A stretch of 64,000 nt of DNA from Demequina rhizosphaerae (GTDB taxonomy: Bacteria > Actinomycetota > Actinomycetes > Actinomycetales > Demequinaceae): assembly GCF_000971255.1 (NCBI RefSeq), contig NZ_BBMC01000007.1, positions 1-64,000 on the forward strand, in the 5' to 3' direction. Below are positions 26,373 through 35,351 of this stretch, one piece after another; position 1 is the stretch's first letter, and each line of letters begins with the position of its first letter. A program made the position numbers and the translations under genes. The notes below the pieces were generated by a model that saw nothing but the letters and a program-made list of their open reading frames with translations, was not told the DNA's origin and made no database searches.

Positions 26373-26954
26373 ATGGCAGTCAACTCAGAGGTCGCGGGCA
26401 GCGCGACCGCAACCGGCAGCAAGTTCGGCTTCGCGATGCTGAGCGTCACGCGCATCGCGCTCGGCTTCGTGTTCCTGTGGGCCTTCCTGGACAAGCTCCT
26501 GGGGCTCGGATTCTCGACGTGCCGCACCGTGGCGGAGGACGGCACCTTCACCATCGACGCGCTGTGCGACAAGGCGTGGGTCAACGGCGGCCACGTGACC
26601 GAGGGCTACCTCGTGTACGGCGGCAACGTGAACAGCCCGTTCCACGACTTCTTCGTGAACCTCGGCGCCGACCGCTGGACGGACTGGCCGTTCATGCTCG
26701 GCCTGCTGGGCGTGGGCGCCGCGCTCATGCTGGGCATCGGCACCAAGATCGCCGCCTGGGCGGGCAGCCTCATGCTGCTCTTCATGTACATGACGCAGAT
26801 GCTCCCCAGCACCAACCCGATCCTGGACGACCACATCGTCTACATCCTCGCGATCTTCGGCATCGTGTGGGTCGAGCTGGCCCGTCAGCCGATCGGCCTC
26901 GGGAAGTGGTGGCGGTCGCTCGAGATCGTCAAGAAGAACGCCTGGCTGGTCTAG
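26373..26954 (+). CDS. DoxX-like integral membrane protein (first of a tandem pair)
   Basis: 193 residues with four hydrophobic segments (about 21-42, 108-130, 132-150, 157-175). Between TM1 and TM2 is a conserved extracytoplasmic or loop region with two Cys (STCRTVAEDG, DALCDKAW) and GGNVNSPFHDFFVNLG. Proteins of the DoxX group are small quinone- or thiol-linked membrane proteins in other bacteria; function here is unknown. AAAGGAG lies 9 bases before the ATG. It ends in a strong terminator, so it is transcribed separately from its paralogue. Confidence 0.72.
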   Translation: MAVNSEVAGSATATGSKFGFAMLSVTRIALGFVFLWAFLDKLLGLGFSTCRTVAEDGTFTIDALCDKAWVNGGHVTEGYLVYGGNVNSPFHDFFVNLGADRWTDWPFMLGLLGVGAALMLGIGTKIAAWAGSLMLLFMYMTQMLPSTNPILDDHIVYILAIFGIVWVELARQPIGLGKWWRSLEIVKKNAWLV

Positions 26955-26970
26955 CCGCCCGGCAGTTCTC

Positions 26971-27003
26971 ACGGGGCCCCGCGCACGCGCGGGGCCCCGT
27001 TTC
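26971..27003 (+). terminator. Strong intrinsic terminator after the first DoxX-like gene
   Basis: 13-base-pair stem (ACGGGGCCCCGCG with CGCGGGGCCCCGT, 26971-27000), 4-base loop and TTT following. The best terminator in the window. Confidence 0.9.
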
Positions 27004-27141
27004 CGTATGTCCGGAACGTGTCGTTTTCGTTCGCTTCCAGCGACGATGCGCGCGCGGGAGTAGCGTGGAGGTGCGGACGAGGGCGTCCGCGGGGCCCACC
27101 GGTCCCGTCATCGCACCGCATCGCATCCCCGGGAGGCAACG

Positions 27142-27714
27142 ATGAGCACCACCGAACCGACCACCACCAGCCAGTCGACGCGCAGCGGCTTCGGCTGGGT
27201 CATGCTGAGCGTGACGCGCATCGCGCTCGGCTTCTACTTCCTCTGGGCCTTCCTGGACAAGTTCCTGGGCCTCGGGTACTCGACCTGTCGCACCACCGCC
27301 GAGGACGGCAGCTTCACCATCGACAGCATGTGTGACAGCGCCTGGATCAACGGCGGCGCGATCACCGAGGGCTACCTGGTCTACGGCGGCAACGTGAACA
27401 GCCCGTTCCACGACTTCTTCGTGGACCTCGGCGGTCAGCGCTGGACCGACTGGCCGTTCATGCTCGGCCTGCTCGGCGTGGGGCTGGCGCTCATGCTGGG
27501 CATCGGCACCAAGATCGGCGCGTGGGCCGCGGCCCTCATGCTGATCATGATGTACATGACGCAGATGTGGCCGGCGACCAACCCCGTCCTCGACGAGCAC
27601 ATCATCTACGCCCTGGCCGTCCTGGGCATCGTGTACGTCGAGCTCGAGCACCAGTCCATCGGCCTCGGACGATGGTGGCGACGCGCCGTCGGTGAGAACA
27701 GCTGGCTCGTCTGA
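27142..27714 (+). CDS. DoxX-like integral membrane protein (second of a tandem pair)
   Basis: 190 residues, the same layout as the preceding gene and very similar from residue 15 to the end (shared VMLSVTRIALGF-type TM1, CRTTAEDGSFTID, GGNVNSPFHDFFVDLG, TDWPFMLGLLGVG, and the terminal WLV). GGGAGG precedes the ATG; TAGCGT (27061-27066) may be its -10. It is a tandem duplicate with an independent promoter and terminator, hinting at different conditions of use. Confidence 0.72.
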   Translation: MSTTEPTTTSQSTRSGFGWVMLSVTRIALGFYFLWAFLDKFLGLGYSTCRTTAEDGSFTIDSMCDSAWINGGAITEGYLVYGGNVNSPFHDFFVDLGGQRWTDWPFMLGLLGVGLALMLGIGTKIGAWAAALMLIMMYMTQMWPATNPVLDEHIIYALAVLGIVYVELEHQSIGLGRWWRRAVGENSWLV

Positions 27715-27728
27715 GCCGACGCGCATAC

Positions 27729-27758
27729 GAGGGGCGGGGCCGCGGGGCCTCGCCCCTC
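27729..27758. terminator. Bidirectional hairpin between convergent DoxX-like and SGNH genes
   Basis: GAGGGGCGGGGCC (27729-27741) pairs with GGCCTCGCCCCTC (27746-27758) with one G-U pair and a 4-base loop. Confidence 0.78.
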
Positions 27759-27772
27759 TCGCGTGCCGCCAC

Positions 27773-28606
27773 TTAGGCGTCCGCGGCGCGGGCGCGGCCG
27801 TCGGTGCCGGGGCGGGTGACAGCAGCTCCCGCGGCCCCCGCCGTGGCCTCCCGCGCGAGCCGGCGCTCCTCGCGGAGCTCGCGCGCGACCACCATCGTCA
27901 CCTGCGGGATGAGGTCGCGGCTGCGCTTGAGCGCCCAGGGCACGCCGTTGACCGCGAGCCACGCCGCCACCGCGATGCGGCTCGGTGGAGCGGGCGGTTC
28001 GGGGACGACCTCCCGCTGGGGCCATGCCGGTGCGAGCAGCGCGACCGCGGCGCCGGCGAGCGCCCGGTGCCCCTGAGGCGAGGGATGGATGCGGTCGATG
28101 TGCCACGCGCGCCGCCCGAGCGAGGCGAGCAGCGTCGCGCCGTCGATGACCGCGACGTCGGAGCGGGCGACGGCGCGGGCGATCGCGGCGTTGGCCAGGC
28201 CGATGCGCCGCGCCATCGCGTCCGCGACGCGGCCGGGGGCCAGGTCGAACAGCCCGATGCGGTCGAGCGACACCGTGACGAGCGTGCGGCCGGGCCGCGC
28301 GAGCGTGTCGATCGCGTCGCCGAGGGCCCGCTCGACCTCCGCGGGCGAGAAGTCGCCGCGCAGCACGTCGTTCCCGCCGACGGTGAGCAGGACGATGTCG
28401 GGGTGCATCGCGCTCGCCGCGGCGACCTGCTGCGCGAGCATGTCGCGCGCCCGCACCCCGTTCGCGGCGAGGTTCTCGAAGGACGATGCGCCGAGCGCCC
28501 GGGCGGCGTGCGCGGCCCAGCCGACGTCGCCGCGCGAGTGCTGGACCCCGTCGCCCACGCCGAGCGTGATCGAGTCGCCGAGCGCCACCACCCGCGGGCC
28601 GGTCAT
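27773..28606 (-). CDS. SGNH/GDSL-family hydrolase
   Basis: 277 residues, cytoplasmic. VVALGDSITLGVGD (nucleophile Ser), LLTVGGNDVLRGD (Asn) and HIDRIHPSPQGH (Asp-x-x-His) are the family blocks. The C-terminal ~80 residues form an extension with predicted helices. The ATG overlaps the stop of the upstream glycosyltransferase by 4 bases, so it is in one operon with two GT4 enzymes. It may act on an acyl or acetyl group of the glycolipid they make (inference). Confidence 0.82.
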   Translation of the reverse strand: MTGPRVVALGDSITLGVGDGVQHSRGDVGWAAHAARALGASSFENLAANGVRARDMLAQQVAAASAMHPDIVLLTVGGNDVLRGDFSPAEVERALGDAIDTLARPGRTLVTVSLDRIGLFDLAPGRVADAMARRIGLANAAIARAVARSDVAVIDGATLLASLGRRAWHIDRIHPSPQGHRALAGAAVALLAPAWPQREVVPEPPAPPSRIAVAAWLAVNGVPWALKRSRDLIPQVTMVVARELREERRLAREATAGAAGAAVTRPGTDGRARAADA

Positions 28607-29727
28607 CGCACGCCCGCCAGCGACCGGGCGTGGACCGCCCGCATCCGGGCGACCGAGGACGCCCACGGGAACATCACCGCTCTCGCGCGCGCCTCGACGC
28701 GTCTCGCGCGTCCGTCGCGGGCGAGCATCGTCTCGATCGCGTCCGCGAAGGCCTCGGGCGTGCCCTCCGCGGCGATGCCCGCCGTGCCGACGACCTCGGG
28801 CAGCGCGGACGCGGAGTTGACGACCGCGGGCGTGCCGGAGGCGAGCGCCTCGAGCGCCGCGAGCCCGAAGGTCTCGATCGGCCCGGGCGCGACCACGGCG
28901 TCCGCGCTCGCGAGCAGCGAAGCGAACTCGGCCCGGTCGGACACGAAGCCGACGAGCTCGACCGGCAGCCCCGCCCCGGCGCGGCGCAGCGGCCGCGCGA
29001 GGGGACCCGAGCCCGCCACGACCAGGCGCACGGAACGCCCGCGCCGGGCGAGCACCCGCACCGCGTCGATCGCGAGGTCGGGGCGCTTCTCGCGCGACAG
29101 GCGCGAGGCGAGCACGAGCAGCGGCACGTCGTCGGGCGCGTGCCGGCGACGCGTGGCCGCGCTCGCGAAGCGGGGGTGGAAGCGGTCGAGGTCGACGCCG
29201 AGCGGCACGGTCTCGACGTGCGCGCCCACCGCGGCCAGCTCGGCGCCCGCGTAGGCGGTGGTGGCGACGATGGTCTCGAAGCGCGCGGCGATCCGCTCGG
29301 CGTGGGCGCGGGCGAGGCGCTCGACCGTGCCCGGCGCGGCGCCGCGCAGCGCCGACGCGAGGACGCCGTCGACGCGCTCGTGGGCGACGAAGGCCGCGAC
29401 GATGCCGCGCTCGCGCGCCCACGGGCCCAGGCTCGCGAGCGTGGTGCGGTCGGAGACCTCGAGGACGTCGGGCCGGAAGCGCTCGAGGGCGTCGGTGACG
29501 GCGGCGAGGCGGGTGATGGCGCGGTAGCCGCCGGTGCCCGGGAGGAGCGGGCTGTGGAGCGTGAGGACGTGGCCGTGTGGGGCGTCGTGCTCGCGGTCCT
29601 CGTCGCCGGGGACGATGAGCAGCACGTCGTCGCCGCCGTCGACGTAGCCGCGTCCGAGCGCGTGGAGCGCGGTCCGCAGCCCGCCCGAGCGGGGACCGTA
29701 GAAGTTGGCGACCTGCGCGATCCTCAT
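28603..29727 (-). CDS. GT4-family glycosyltransferase
   Basis: 374 residues. The N-terminal domain begins MRIAQVANFYGPRSGGLRTA (acceptor side). The C-terminal GT-B domain has LLVLASRLSREKRPDLAIDA and the nucleotide-sugar motif PGPIETFGLAALEALASGTP (E-x7-E). Sugar donor and acceptor are unknown; pairing with an MgtA-like enzyme suggests mannosylation of a lipid. Overlaps both neighbours by 4 bases. Confidence 0.83.
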   Translation of the reverse strand: MRIAQVANFYGPRSGGLRTALHALGRGYVDGGDDVLLIVPGDEDREHDAPHGHVLTLHSPLLPGTGGYRAITRLAAVTDALERFRPDVLEVSDRTTLASLGPWARERGIVAAFVAHERVDGVLASALRGAAPGTVERLARAHAERIAARFETIVATTAYAGAELAAVGAHVETVPLGVDLDRFHPRFASAATRRRHAPDDVPLLVLASRLSREKRPDLAIDAVRVLARRGRSVRLVVAGSGPLARPLRRAGAGLPVELVGFVSDRAEFASLLASADAVVAPGPIETFGLAALEALASGTPAVVNSASALPEVVGTAGIAAEGTPEAFADAIETMLARDGRARRVEARARAVMFPWASSVARMRAVHARSLAGVR

Positions 29728-30845
29728 GACGTCACCGCCCTCTCCGTGATGGCGCGTTCGTAGTGCGCCGTGAGCGCCCCGCACACGCGCGGCCACGTGC
29801 GTCCCTCGACCGAGACGCGCGCGTGCGCGCCCTGGAGCAGCCGCATGTCCGCGTTCTCGACGAGCGCGGCCACCGCGGACTCCATGTGGTCGAGGCGCCC
29901 GGGGGCGTAGAGGAAGCCGTTGGAGCCGTGGTCGATGAGGTCGATGGGTCCGCCGCGGCGCGGGGCGACCACCGGGACGCCCGACGCGAGGGCCTCCTGG
30001 ATCGACTGGCCGAACGTCTCGAGCTCGCCCGGGTGGACCATGACGTCGAGGCTCGCGACCGCGCGGGCCAGCTCTCCGCCGCCGAGGAAGCCGGCGAACT
30101 CCGCGTCGGGCAGGACGCGGCGCAGACGCGGACCCTCGGGGCCCTCGCCGATGACGACGAGCCGCACGCCGGGGATCGCGGCGAGCCGCTCGAGATCGCC
30201 CACGCGCTTCTCGGGCGCGAGGCGTCCGACGTACCCGACCACCACCTCGCCGCGCGGCGCCCACCCGGTCCGCAGCGCATCGTCCCGATGCGCGGGGTTG
30301 AAGCGCACGGTGTCGACGCCGCGCGGCCACAGCCGCAGCCGGTCGACGCCGAGGTCCTCGAGCTGCTGCATCGCGGCCGTCGACGGCGCGAGCGTGAGAT
30401 CGGCGGCACGGTGGATGTTGCGCACCCGCGCCCACAGCAGCGGCTCGCCCCACGGCGCCCGGTACGAGGCCGCATACGACGGCACGTCCGTCTGGTAGAT
30501 CGCGACGGTCGGCAGGCCCAGGTCGGCGGCGGCGCGGACGGCCGCCCAGCCGAGCATGAACGGCGACGCGAGGTGGACCACGTCGGGCCGGACCTCGTCG
30601 AGGATGCGGGCGACGCCGCGCACCGTCGACAGCGCGACGCGCACGTCCTTGTAGCCGGGCCAGCCGACGGCCGGCACGTGGATGATGGGAGCGCCCGCGA
30701 CGGACTCCGGTGCGCCCGGAGCCTCGGGGGCGATGACGACCGCCTCGTCGCCGCGGGCGGCGAGGTGGTCGAGGACTCGCAGCAGCGAGTGGGTGACGCC
30801 GTTCGTGTGCGGCAGGAACGACTCTGCGACCAGCGCGACCTTCAC
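29724..30845 (-). CDS. GT4-family alpha-mannosyltransferase, MgtA/PimB-like
   Basis: 373 residues. The start KVALVAESFLPHTNGVTHSL, followed by AIYQTDVPSYAASY and GYVGRLAPEKRVGDLERL, and HPGELETFGQSIQEALASGVP in the C-terminal domain, match GDP-mannose-dependent alpha-mannosyltransferases that mannosylate glycolipids (lipomannan-type precursors) in actinobacteria. The GTG start has AAGACT seven bases upstream on the minus strand (possible leaderless). First gene of a three-gene operon. Confidence 0.82.
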   Translation of the reverse strand: MKVALVAESFLPHTNGVTHSLLRVLDHLAARGDEAVVIAPEAPGAPESVAGAPIIHVPAVGWPGYKDVRVALSTVRGVARILDEVRPDVVHLASPFMLGWAAVRAAADLGLPTVAIYQTDVPSYAASYRAPWGEPLLWARVRNIHRAADLTLAPSTAAMQQLEDLGVDRLRLWPRGVDTVRFNPAHRDDALRTGWAPRGEVVVGYVGRLAPEKRVGDLERLAAIPGVRLVVIGEGPEGPRLRRVLPDAEFAGFLGGGELARAVASLDVMVHPGELETFGQSIQEALASGVPVVAPRRGGPIDLIDHGSNGFLYAPGRLDHMESAVAALVENADMRLLQGAHARVSVEGRTWPRVCGALTAHYERAITERAVTS

Positions 30846-30971
30846 GACTGCCAGTCTTGGAGCCGCGGGAGAACCGGTGGTTGCCTGGGGCTTGATGTCG
30901 CGTGACCATCGGGTGACCATCCGGTGAAGCCTGCGCACGGGGGCGCGCGTGCCGCGTGGGAAACTGGCCGC

Positions 30972-31595
30972 ATGCCCCGCATCGTCCCCCGGATCCTGGC
31001 CGTCCTCGCGGCCCTCGCCGGCGCGCTCGTGGCGGTCGGCGCCCCCGCGTCGGCGCACACCGCGCTCGTGTCGTCGACGCCCGCCGAGGGGGAGACCGTG
31101 ACGGAGCTCGCCGAGGTGTCGCTCGAGTTCACCGAGCAGCTGCTCGACATCGGCAACGAGCTCGCGATCGAGGCGCCGGACGGCACCCGCACCGCGCTCG
31201 AGGTGCAGGAGCCGGTGACCGAGACGATCACGGCGGCGGTGCCGGACGATGCGCTGGGCGCCGGGGAGAACATCCTGCGCTACCGCGTGGTCGCCGGGGA
31301 CGGGCACCCGATCGAGGGCGACGTGACCTTCACGTACGCCCCGCCGGGCGAGCCGTCGCCGGCCGCCTCCGCCTCGCCGAGCGCCTCCGCATCGGCCTCC
31401 GCGTCCCCGTCCGCGTCGGCGGTGGCGCTGCCCACGACGAACCCGACGCCGCACGTCACGGTCTACGAGGAGGTCGGCCCCAACCCGGCGGTGTACGTCA
31501 TCATCGGCGCGGTGGCCGCCGGGGCGCTCGCCCTGACCATCGCCCTGCGGGGCCGCGGCGACGATGGCGGGCCGTCGGGCGGACCCACGAGCTAG
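30972..31595 (+). CDS. CopC-domain exported protein with C-terminal membrane anchor
   Basis: 207 residues. A signal peptide (about 1-28) ends before AHTALVSSTPAEGETV, where the N-terminal His of the mature protein is a known copper(II) ligand in CopC. GDGHPIEGDVTFTY gives the second His. A Ser/Ala/Pro linker (about 124-155) leads to one TM helix (about 175-195). Probable role: binding copper at the cell surface. The ATG at 30972 is preceded by GAAACT at six bases (leaderless pattern); an upstream in-frame ATG at 30924 would spoil the signal peptide. Confidence 0.85.
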   Translation: MPRIVPRILAVLAALAGALVAVGAPASAHTALVSSTPAEGETVTELAEVSLEFTEQLLDIGNELAIEAPDGTRTALEVQEPVTETITAAVPDDALGAGENILRYRVVAGDGHPIEGDVTFTYAPPGEPSPAASASPSASASASASPSASAVALPTTNPTPHVTVYEEVGPNPAVYVIIGAVAAGALALTIALRGRGDDGGPSGGPTS

Positions 31596-31668
31596 CGCAC
31601 CCGCGCCTCTCGCTACCGTTTCCCTGGAGACACGGCGCGGCTCGAGCGGGCGCCCGGGGGAGGAACCG

Positions 31669-32340
31669 ATGACCGAGGCGGAGCTGACGCCCACCGCGCA
31701 GGACTATGTGAAGGTCGTGTGGAGCGCGACGGAGTGGTCCGACGCGCCCGTGACCACCAAGCGCCTGGCCGAGCGGCTCGGTGTGTCCGCGCCCACCGTG
31801 TCGGAGAACGTGCGCAAGCTCGTGGCCGCCGGCCTGATCGACCACCGCCCGTACGGCGCCATCACGCTCACGCCGGAGGGGGAGAGGCGCGCGCTCGAGA
31901 TGGTGCGCCGCCACCGCCTCATCGAGACGTTCCTCGTGACGCAGCTCGGCTACGGCTGGGACGAGGTGCACGACGAGGCCGAGGTCCTCGAGCACGCGTG
32001 CTCGTCCCGGATGATCGACGCGATCGACACCGCGCTCGGCCACCCCACCCGGGACCCCCACGGCGACCCGATCCCGAGCGCGAGCGGCCGCATCGTCATG
32101 GTCGACGGGACCAACCTCGCCGAGGCCTATCCCGGCGCATGGACCGTCGCGCGGCTGTCCGACGCCGATCCCGGCGTGCTGCGCGACCTCGCGACCCTAG
32201 GATTGACCGTGGACGCCTCGATACGGGTGCTGGGCCCCGACGGCTCCGGCGGGATCCGCGTGGAGACCGCGGAGGCGGCCGACATCGTCGTCCCGCCCGC
32301 CACCGCGACCGCGGTGTGGCTCGTCACGCAAGGCACCTGA
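31669..32340 (+). CDS. DtxR/MntR-family metal-dependent regulator
   Basis: 223 residues. Winged helix (TTKRLAERLGVSAPTVSENV), then the dimerisation and metal domain with HRLIETFLVTQLGYGWDEVH and EAEVLEH giving the His/Glu ligands, then an SH3/FeoA-like domain (about 140-220). Length and ligands fit manganese- or iron-responsive repressors. GGGGGAGG precedes the ATG. It touches the MFS gene (TGATG), so regulator and transporter are cotranscribed. Confidence 0.85.
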   Translation: MTEAELTPTAQDYVKVVWSATEWSDAPVTTKRLAERLGVSAPTVSENVRKLVAAGLIDHRPYGAITLTPEGERRALEMVRRHRLIETFLVTQLGYGWDEVHDEAEVLEHACSSRMIDAIDTALGHPTRDPHGDPIPSASGRIVMVDGTNLAEAYPGAWTVARLSDADPGVLRDLATLGLTVDASIRVLGPDGSGGIRVETAEAADIVVPPATATAVWLVTQGT

Positions 32341-33554
32341 TGACCGCTCTGCCCCCGGCCTCCGAGGCCGGTACCCCGCGCTGGCTCCTGCCGCGCACCG
32401 CGCACGCCGCGCACCCCGCCCTCGTCCTCGCGGGCTTCGTGGTGGCCGGATTCGCGATCAGCCTGTCCCAGGGCGGCGCGTCCGGCGTCATCCAGGACCA
32501 GGTGCGCGACCTGGACACCACGGTCGACATGATCGGCTGGACGATCGTCGCGTACGCGCTCGGCGTGGTCGTCGGCGCCCCGCTCATCATGGTGGGGCTC
32601 GCGTCGTGGAACCGCCGGCGGCTGCTGCTCACGATGTCGGCGGTGTTCGTCGTGACGTCGGGGCTCACCGCGCTCGCGCCCACGGTCGAGACCCTGTTCC
32701 TCGCCCGGCTCCTCGCGGGGCTGCCCCACGGGGCGCTGCTGGGCTCCGCCGCGTACGTGGGCGTGCTCGCGCTGGGCGTCGAGAAGCGCGGCAAGGTCAT
32801 CGCGACCATCATGTATGGGCTCACGGCCGCCGTCGTCGTCGGCGTGCCCGCGATGCAGTGGATCTCGGTCCAGACCGGGTGGCGACTCGCGTTCTGGCTG
32901 GTGGCGGCCGTGGGGCTTGCCGGCTTCGCGCTCATGTGGGCCTTCGTCCCGTCGGTGCCCGGCACGCACGGCGCGGGGTTCCGCACCGAGCTCGCGGCGC
33001 TGCGCGGGCGCGTGCTGTGGACCGCGATCCTCACGGTGACGGTCGGCTTCGCGGGGCTCGGCGCGGTGCAGTCGTACATGGTGCCGCTCCTCGAGGACAC
33101 CAACGGATTCGCGCCTCGGACGGTCACGGTGGTGCTCGCGCTGTTCGGCCTGGGCATGACGGGCGGCGCCTACGTCGGCGGGAAGCTCACGGACCGCTCG
33201 GTGCTGCTCACCTCGCGCGTGGGGCTCATCGGCGTCTCGGCGACGCTGCTGCTGCTCGGCCTCGTGGGGAGCAGCGGCTGGCCGGTCGTCGTGGCGCTCG
33301 TGCTGCTCGGGGTGTTCATCCAGACGTTCTCGCAGGGCGCGCAGGCCCACCTCATGGACGCGACGCACACGTCGCCGTCGCTCGGCGCCGCGATCTCGCA
33401 CTCCGCGCTCAACGCCGCGACCGTGGTCGGCACGGGGCTCGGCGCGATCGTCATCGGCGCGGGCCTCGGCTACGTCGCGCCGGCGTGGGTCGCGCTCGTG
33501 CTGGCGCTGGTCGCGGTGGTGCTCGTGTTCGTCGGGCCGGGCTACCGCCGGTGA
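32340..33554 (+). CDS. MFS transporter, 12 TM
   Basis: 404 residues with twelve hydrophobic segments, resembling the sugar-efflux/arabinose-type DHA1 group (LLAGLPHGALLGSAAYVGV in the fourth TM region). It starts one base inside the stop of the metal regulator. Substrate unknown; whether metals control it is open. Confidence 0.8.
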   Translation: MTALPPASEAGTPRWLLPRTAHAAHPALVLAGFVVAGFAISLSQGGASGVIQDQVRDLDTTVDMIGWTIVAYALGVVVGAPLIMVGLASWNRRRLLLTMSAVFVVTSGLTALAPTVETLFLARLLAGLPHGALLGSAAYVGVLALGVEKRGKVIATIMYGLTAAVVVGVPAMQWISVQTGWRLAFWLVAAVGLAGFALMWAFVPSVPGTHGAGFRTELAALRGRVLWTAILTVTVGFAGLGAVQSYMVPLLEDTNGFAPRTVTVVLALFGLGMTGGAYVGGKLTDRSVLLTSRVGLIGVSATLLLLGLVGSSGWPVVVALVLLGVFIQTFSQGAQAHLMDATHTSPSLGAAISHSALNAATVVGTGLGAIVIGAGLGYVAPAWVALVLALVAVVLVFVGPGYRR

Positions 33555-33594
33555 CCGGTCCCGGCTGTCCGGTGCGGCGACTACCCTTGACGCC

Positions 33595-34512
33595 ATGAAT
33601 CTTCGCCTCGGCACCCGTGGATCCGCGCTCGCGACGGCACAGTCGGGTCAGTTCGCCGACGCGGTGGTCGCCGCGGCCTCGACCGGCGGCTCCGAGGCGG
33701 CGGTCGAGCTGGTCAAGGTGACGACCAAGGGCGACATCGACCGCGGCTCGCTCGTGGGCCTGTCGCAGACCGGCGTCTTCGTCACCGCGCTGCGCGAGGC
33801 GCTGCTCGCGGGGGAGTGCGACTTCATCGTCCACTCGCTCAAGGACGTCCCCACCCAGCCCTATCCGGGCCTCGAGGTGGTCGCGATCCCCGAGCGCGAG
33901 GACCCGCGCGACGTGCTCTGCACCGACGGCCGCACGCTGGCGGAGCTGCCCGAGGGCGCGGCCATCGGCACCGGCTCGCCGCGCCGCGCCGCGCAGCTGC
34001 TCGCGATGCGCCCCGACCTCGACGTGCAGCCGCTGCGCGGCAACGTCGACACCCGGCTGTCGCGCATCGGCGACGGGCTCGACGGCGTCGTCCTCGCCAC
34101 CGCGGGGCTCAACCGCCTGGGCCGCGGCGCCGACGCGACCGAGCCGATCTCCGTCGAGGACATGGTGCCCGCGCCTGGCCAGGGCGCGCTCGCGATCGAG
34201 ATCCGCGAGGACGCCCCCGAGGACCTGCGCGCGCTGCTCGCGACGCTCGACCATGCGCCCACCCGCGCCGCCGTCACCGCCGAGCGCGAGGCGTTGCGCG
34301 TCCTCGACGCCGGGTGCGCCGCGCCCGTCGCCGCGCACGCGGTGGTGACCGGCGACCGCCTCACGCTCCACACCCGGGTGATCGGCAACGACGGCACCCT
34401 CGCGCTCAACGAGCGCAACACCGGCGTGCTCGCCGAGGCCGCAGCGATCGGCCGCTCGAGCGGCTTCTCGCTCCTGGGCCGGGGCGCCGAGCGCCTCATG
34501 GGCCGCGCGTGA
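33595..34512 (+). CDS. hemC: Hydroxymethylbilane synthase (porphobilinogen deaminase)
   Basis: 305 residues, joining four porphobilinogens into hydroxymethylbilane. Signatures: LGTRGSALATAQS, FIVHSLKDVPT, GTGSPRRAAQL, LRGNVDTRL, and the Cys that carries the dipyrromethane cofactor in DAGCAAPVAA. TACCCT (33582-33587) ends seven bases before the ATG and no Shine-Dalgarno is present, so the transcript is probably leaderless. First gene of hemC-hemD-hemB-hemL. Confidence 0.96.
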   Translation: MNLRLGTRGSALATAQSGQFADAVVAAASTGGSEAAVELVKVTTKGDIDRGSLVGLSQTGVFVTALREALLAGECDFIVHSLKDVPTQPYPGLEVVAIPEREDPRDVLCTDGRTLAELPEGAAIGTGSPRRAAQLLAMRPDLDVQPLRGNVDTRLSRIGDGLDGVVLATAGLNRLGRGADATEPISVEDMVPAPGQGALAIEIREDAPEDLRALLATLDHAPTRAAVTAEREALRVLDAGCAAPVAAHAVVTGDRLTLHTRVIGNDGTLALNERNTGVLAEAAAIGRSSGFSLLGRGAERLMGRA

Positions 34513-35351
34513 GCCTCGCCGGGCGCCGGCTGCTCGTGCCGGTCACGGCCGAGCGCACCGCCTTCGCCGACGAGCTGGCCGCCGAGGGCGCTCTCGTCAC
34601 CCCGGTCGCGTTCATCGCCATCGCCGGTCCCGAGGACTCCTCCGCGCTCGAGGCCGCCACGCTCGCGTGGCTCGACGGCGCCTACGCCTGGCTCGCGGTG
34701 ACGAGCCGCAACGCGGTCCTTGCGATGGACCGGGTCGCACGCGCGCACGGCCGCAACCTCGGCGAGCCGCAGCCCGCGTCCCGGGTCGCCACGGTCGGGG
34801 AGGCCACGCGGGGCGTGTGCGCCGACGTCGGTGTCGCCGTCGACCTCGTGCCCACCGCGCGGCACGACGCCCGCGGCATCGTCGCGGACTTCCCTGACGG
34901 TCCGGGCGACGGGTCCGGCCGCGTCCTCGTGCCGCTCGGCAACCTCGCGTCGCCCGTGCTCGTGCGCGGGCTCGAGCGCAAGGGCTGGAGCGTCGACGCG
35001 GTCGAGGCCTACCGCACGGTCGACGGCCCGGGCCCGGACGATGCGACTGTCGCCGCCGTCGCCGACGGCGGCCTCGACGCGGTGCTGCTCACCTCGGGCT
35101 CCGTCGCCGAGCGCTTCGCCGCCGCGTGCCCGACCGTCGCCCCCGGCACCCGCATCGTCGCCATCGGGCGCACCACCGAGGCCGGGGCGCGCGCCGCCGG
35201 GCTGCGCGTGGACGCCGTCGCGCAGACGCCGTCGTACGGTGGGATCCGGGCCGCGCTCGACGCGGCGCTCGACGCCCCTGCCGCTCCGGGCACGGACGCA
35301 CCGGGGACCACCGCCGCACCAGCGACCACCGCCGAGGGAGACCACGCATGA
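34509..35351 (+). CDS. hemD: Uroporphyrinogen-III synthase
   Basis: 280 residues, cyclising hydroxymethylbilane to uroporphyrinogen III. Weakly conserved family; recognised by WLAVTSRNAV, ATVGEATRGV and VLLTSGSVAERF, and by position. It has a ~30-residue Ala/Pro/Thr-rich tail. The GTG overlaps the hemC stop (GTGA) and the stop overlaps hemB. Confidence 0.88.
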   Translation: MSLAGRRLLVPVTAERTAFADELAAEGALVTPVAFIAIAGPEDSSALEAATLAWLDGAYAWLAVTSRNAVLAMDRVARAHGRNLGEPQPASRVATVGEATRGVCADVGVAVDLVPTARHDARGIVADFPDGPGDGSGRVLVPLGNLASPVLVRGLERKGWSVDAVEAYRTVDGPGPDDATVAAVADGGLDAVLLTSGSVAERFAAACPTVAPGTRIVAIGRTTEAGARAAGLRVDAVAQTPSYGGIRAALDAALDAPAAPGTDAPGTTAAPATTAEGDHA

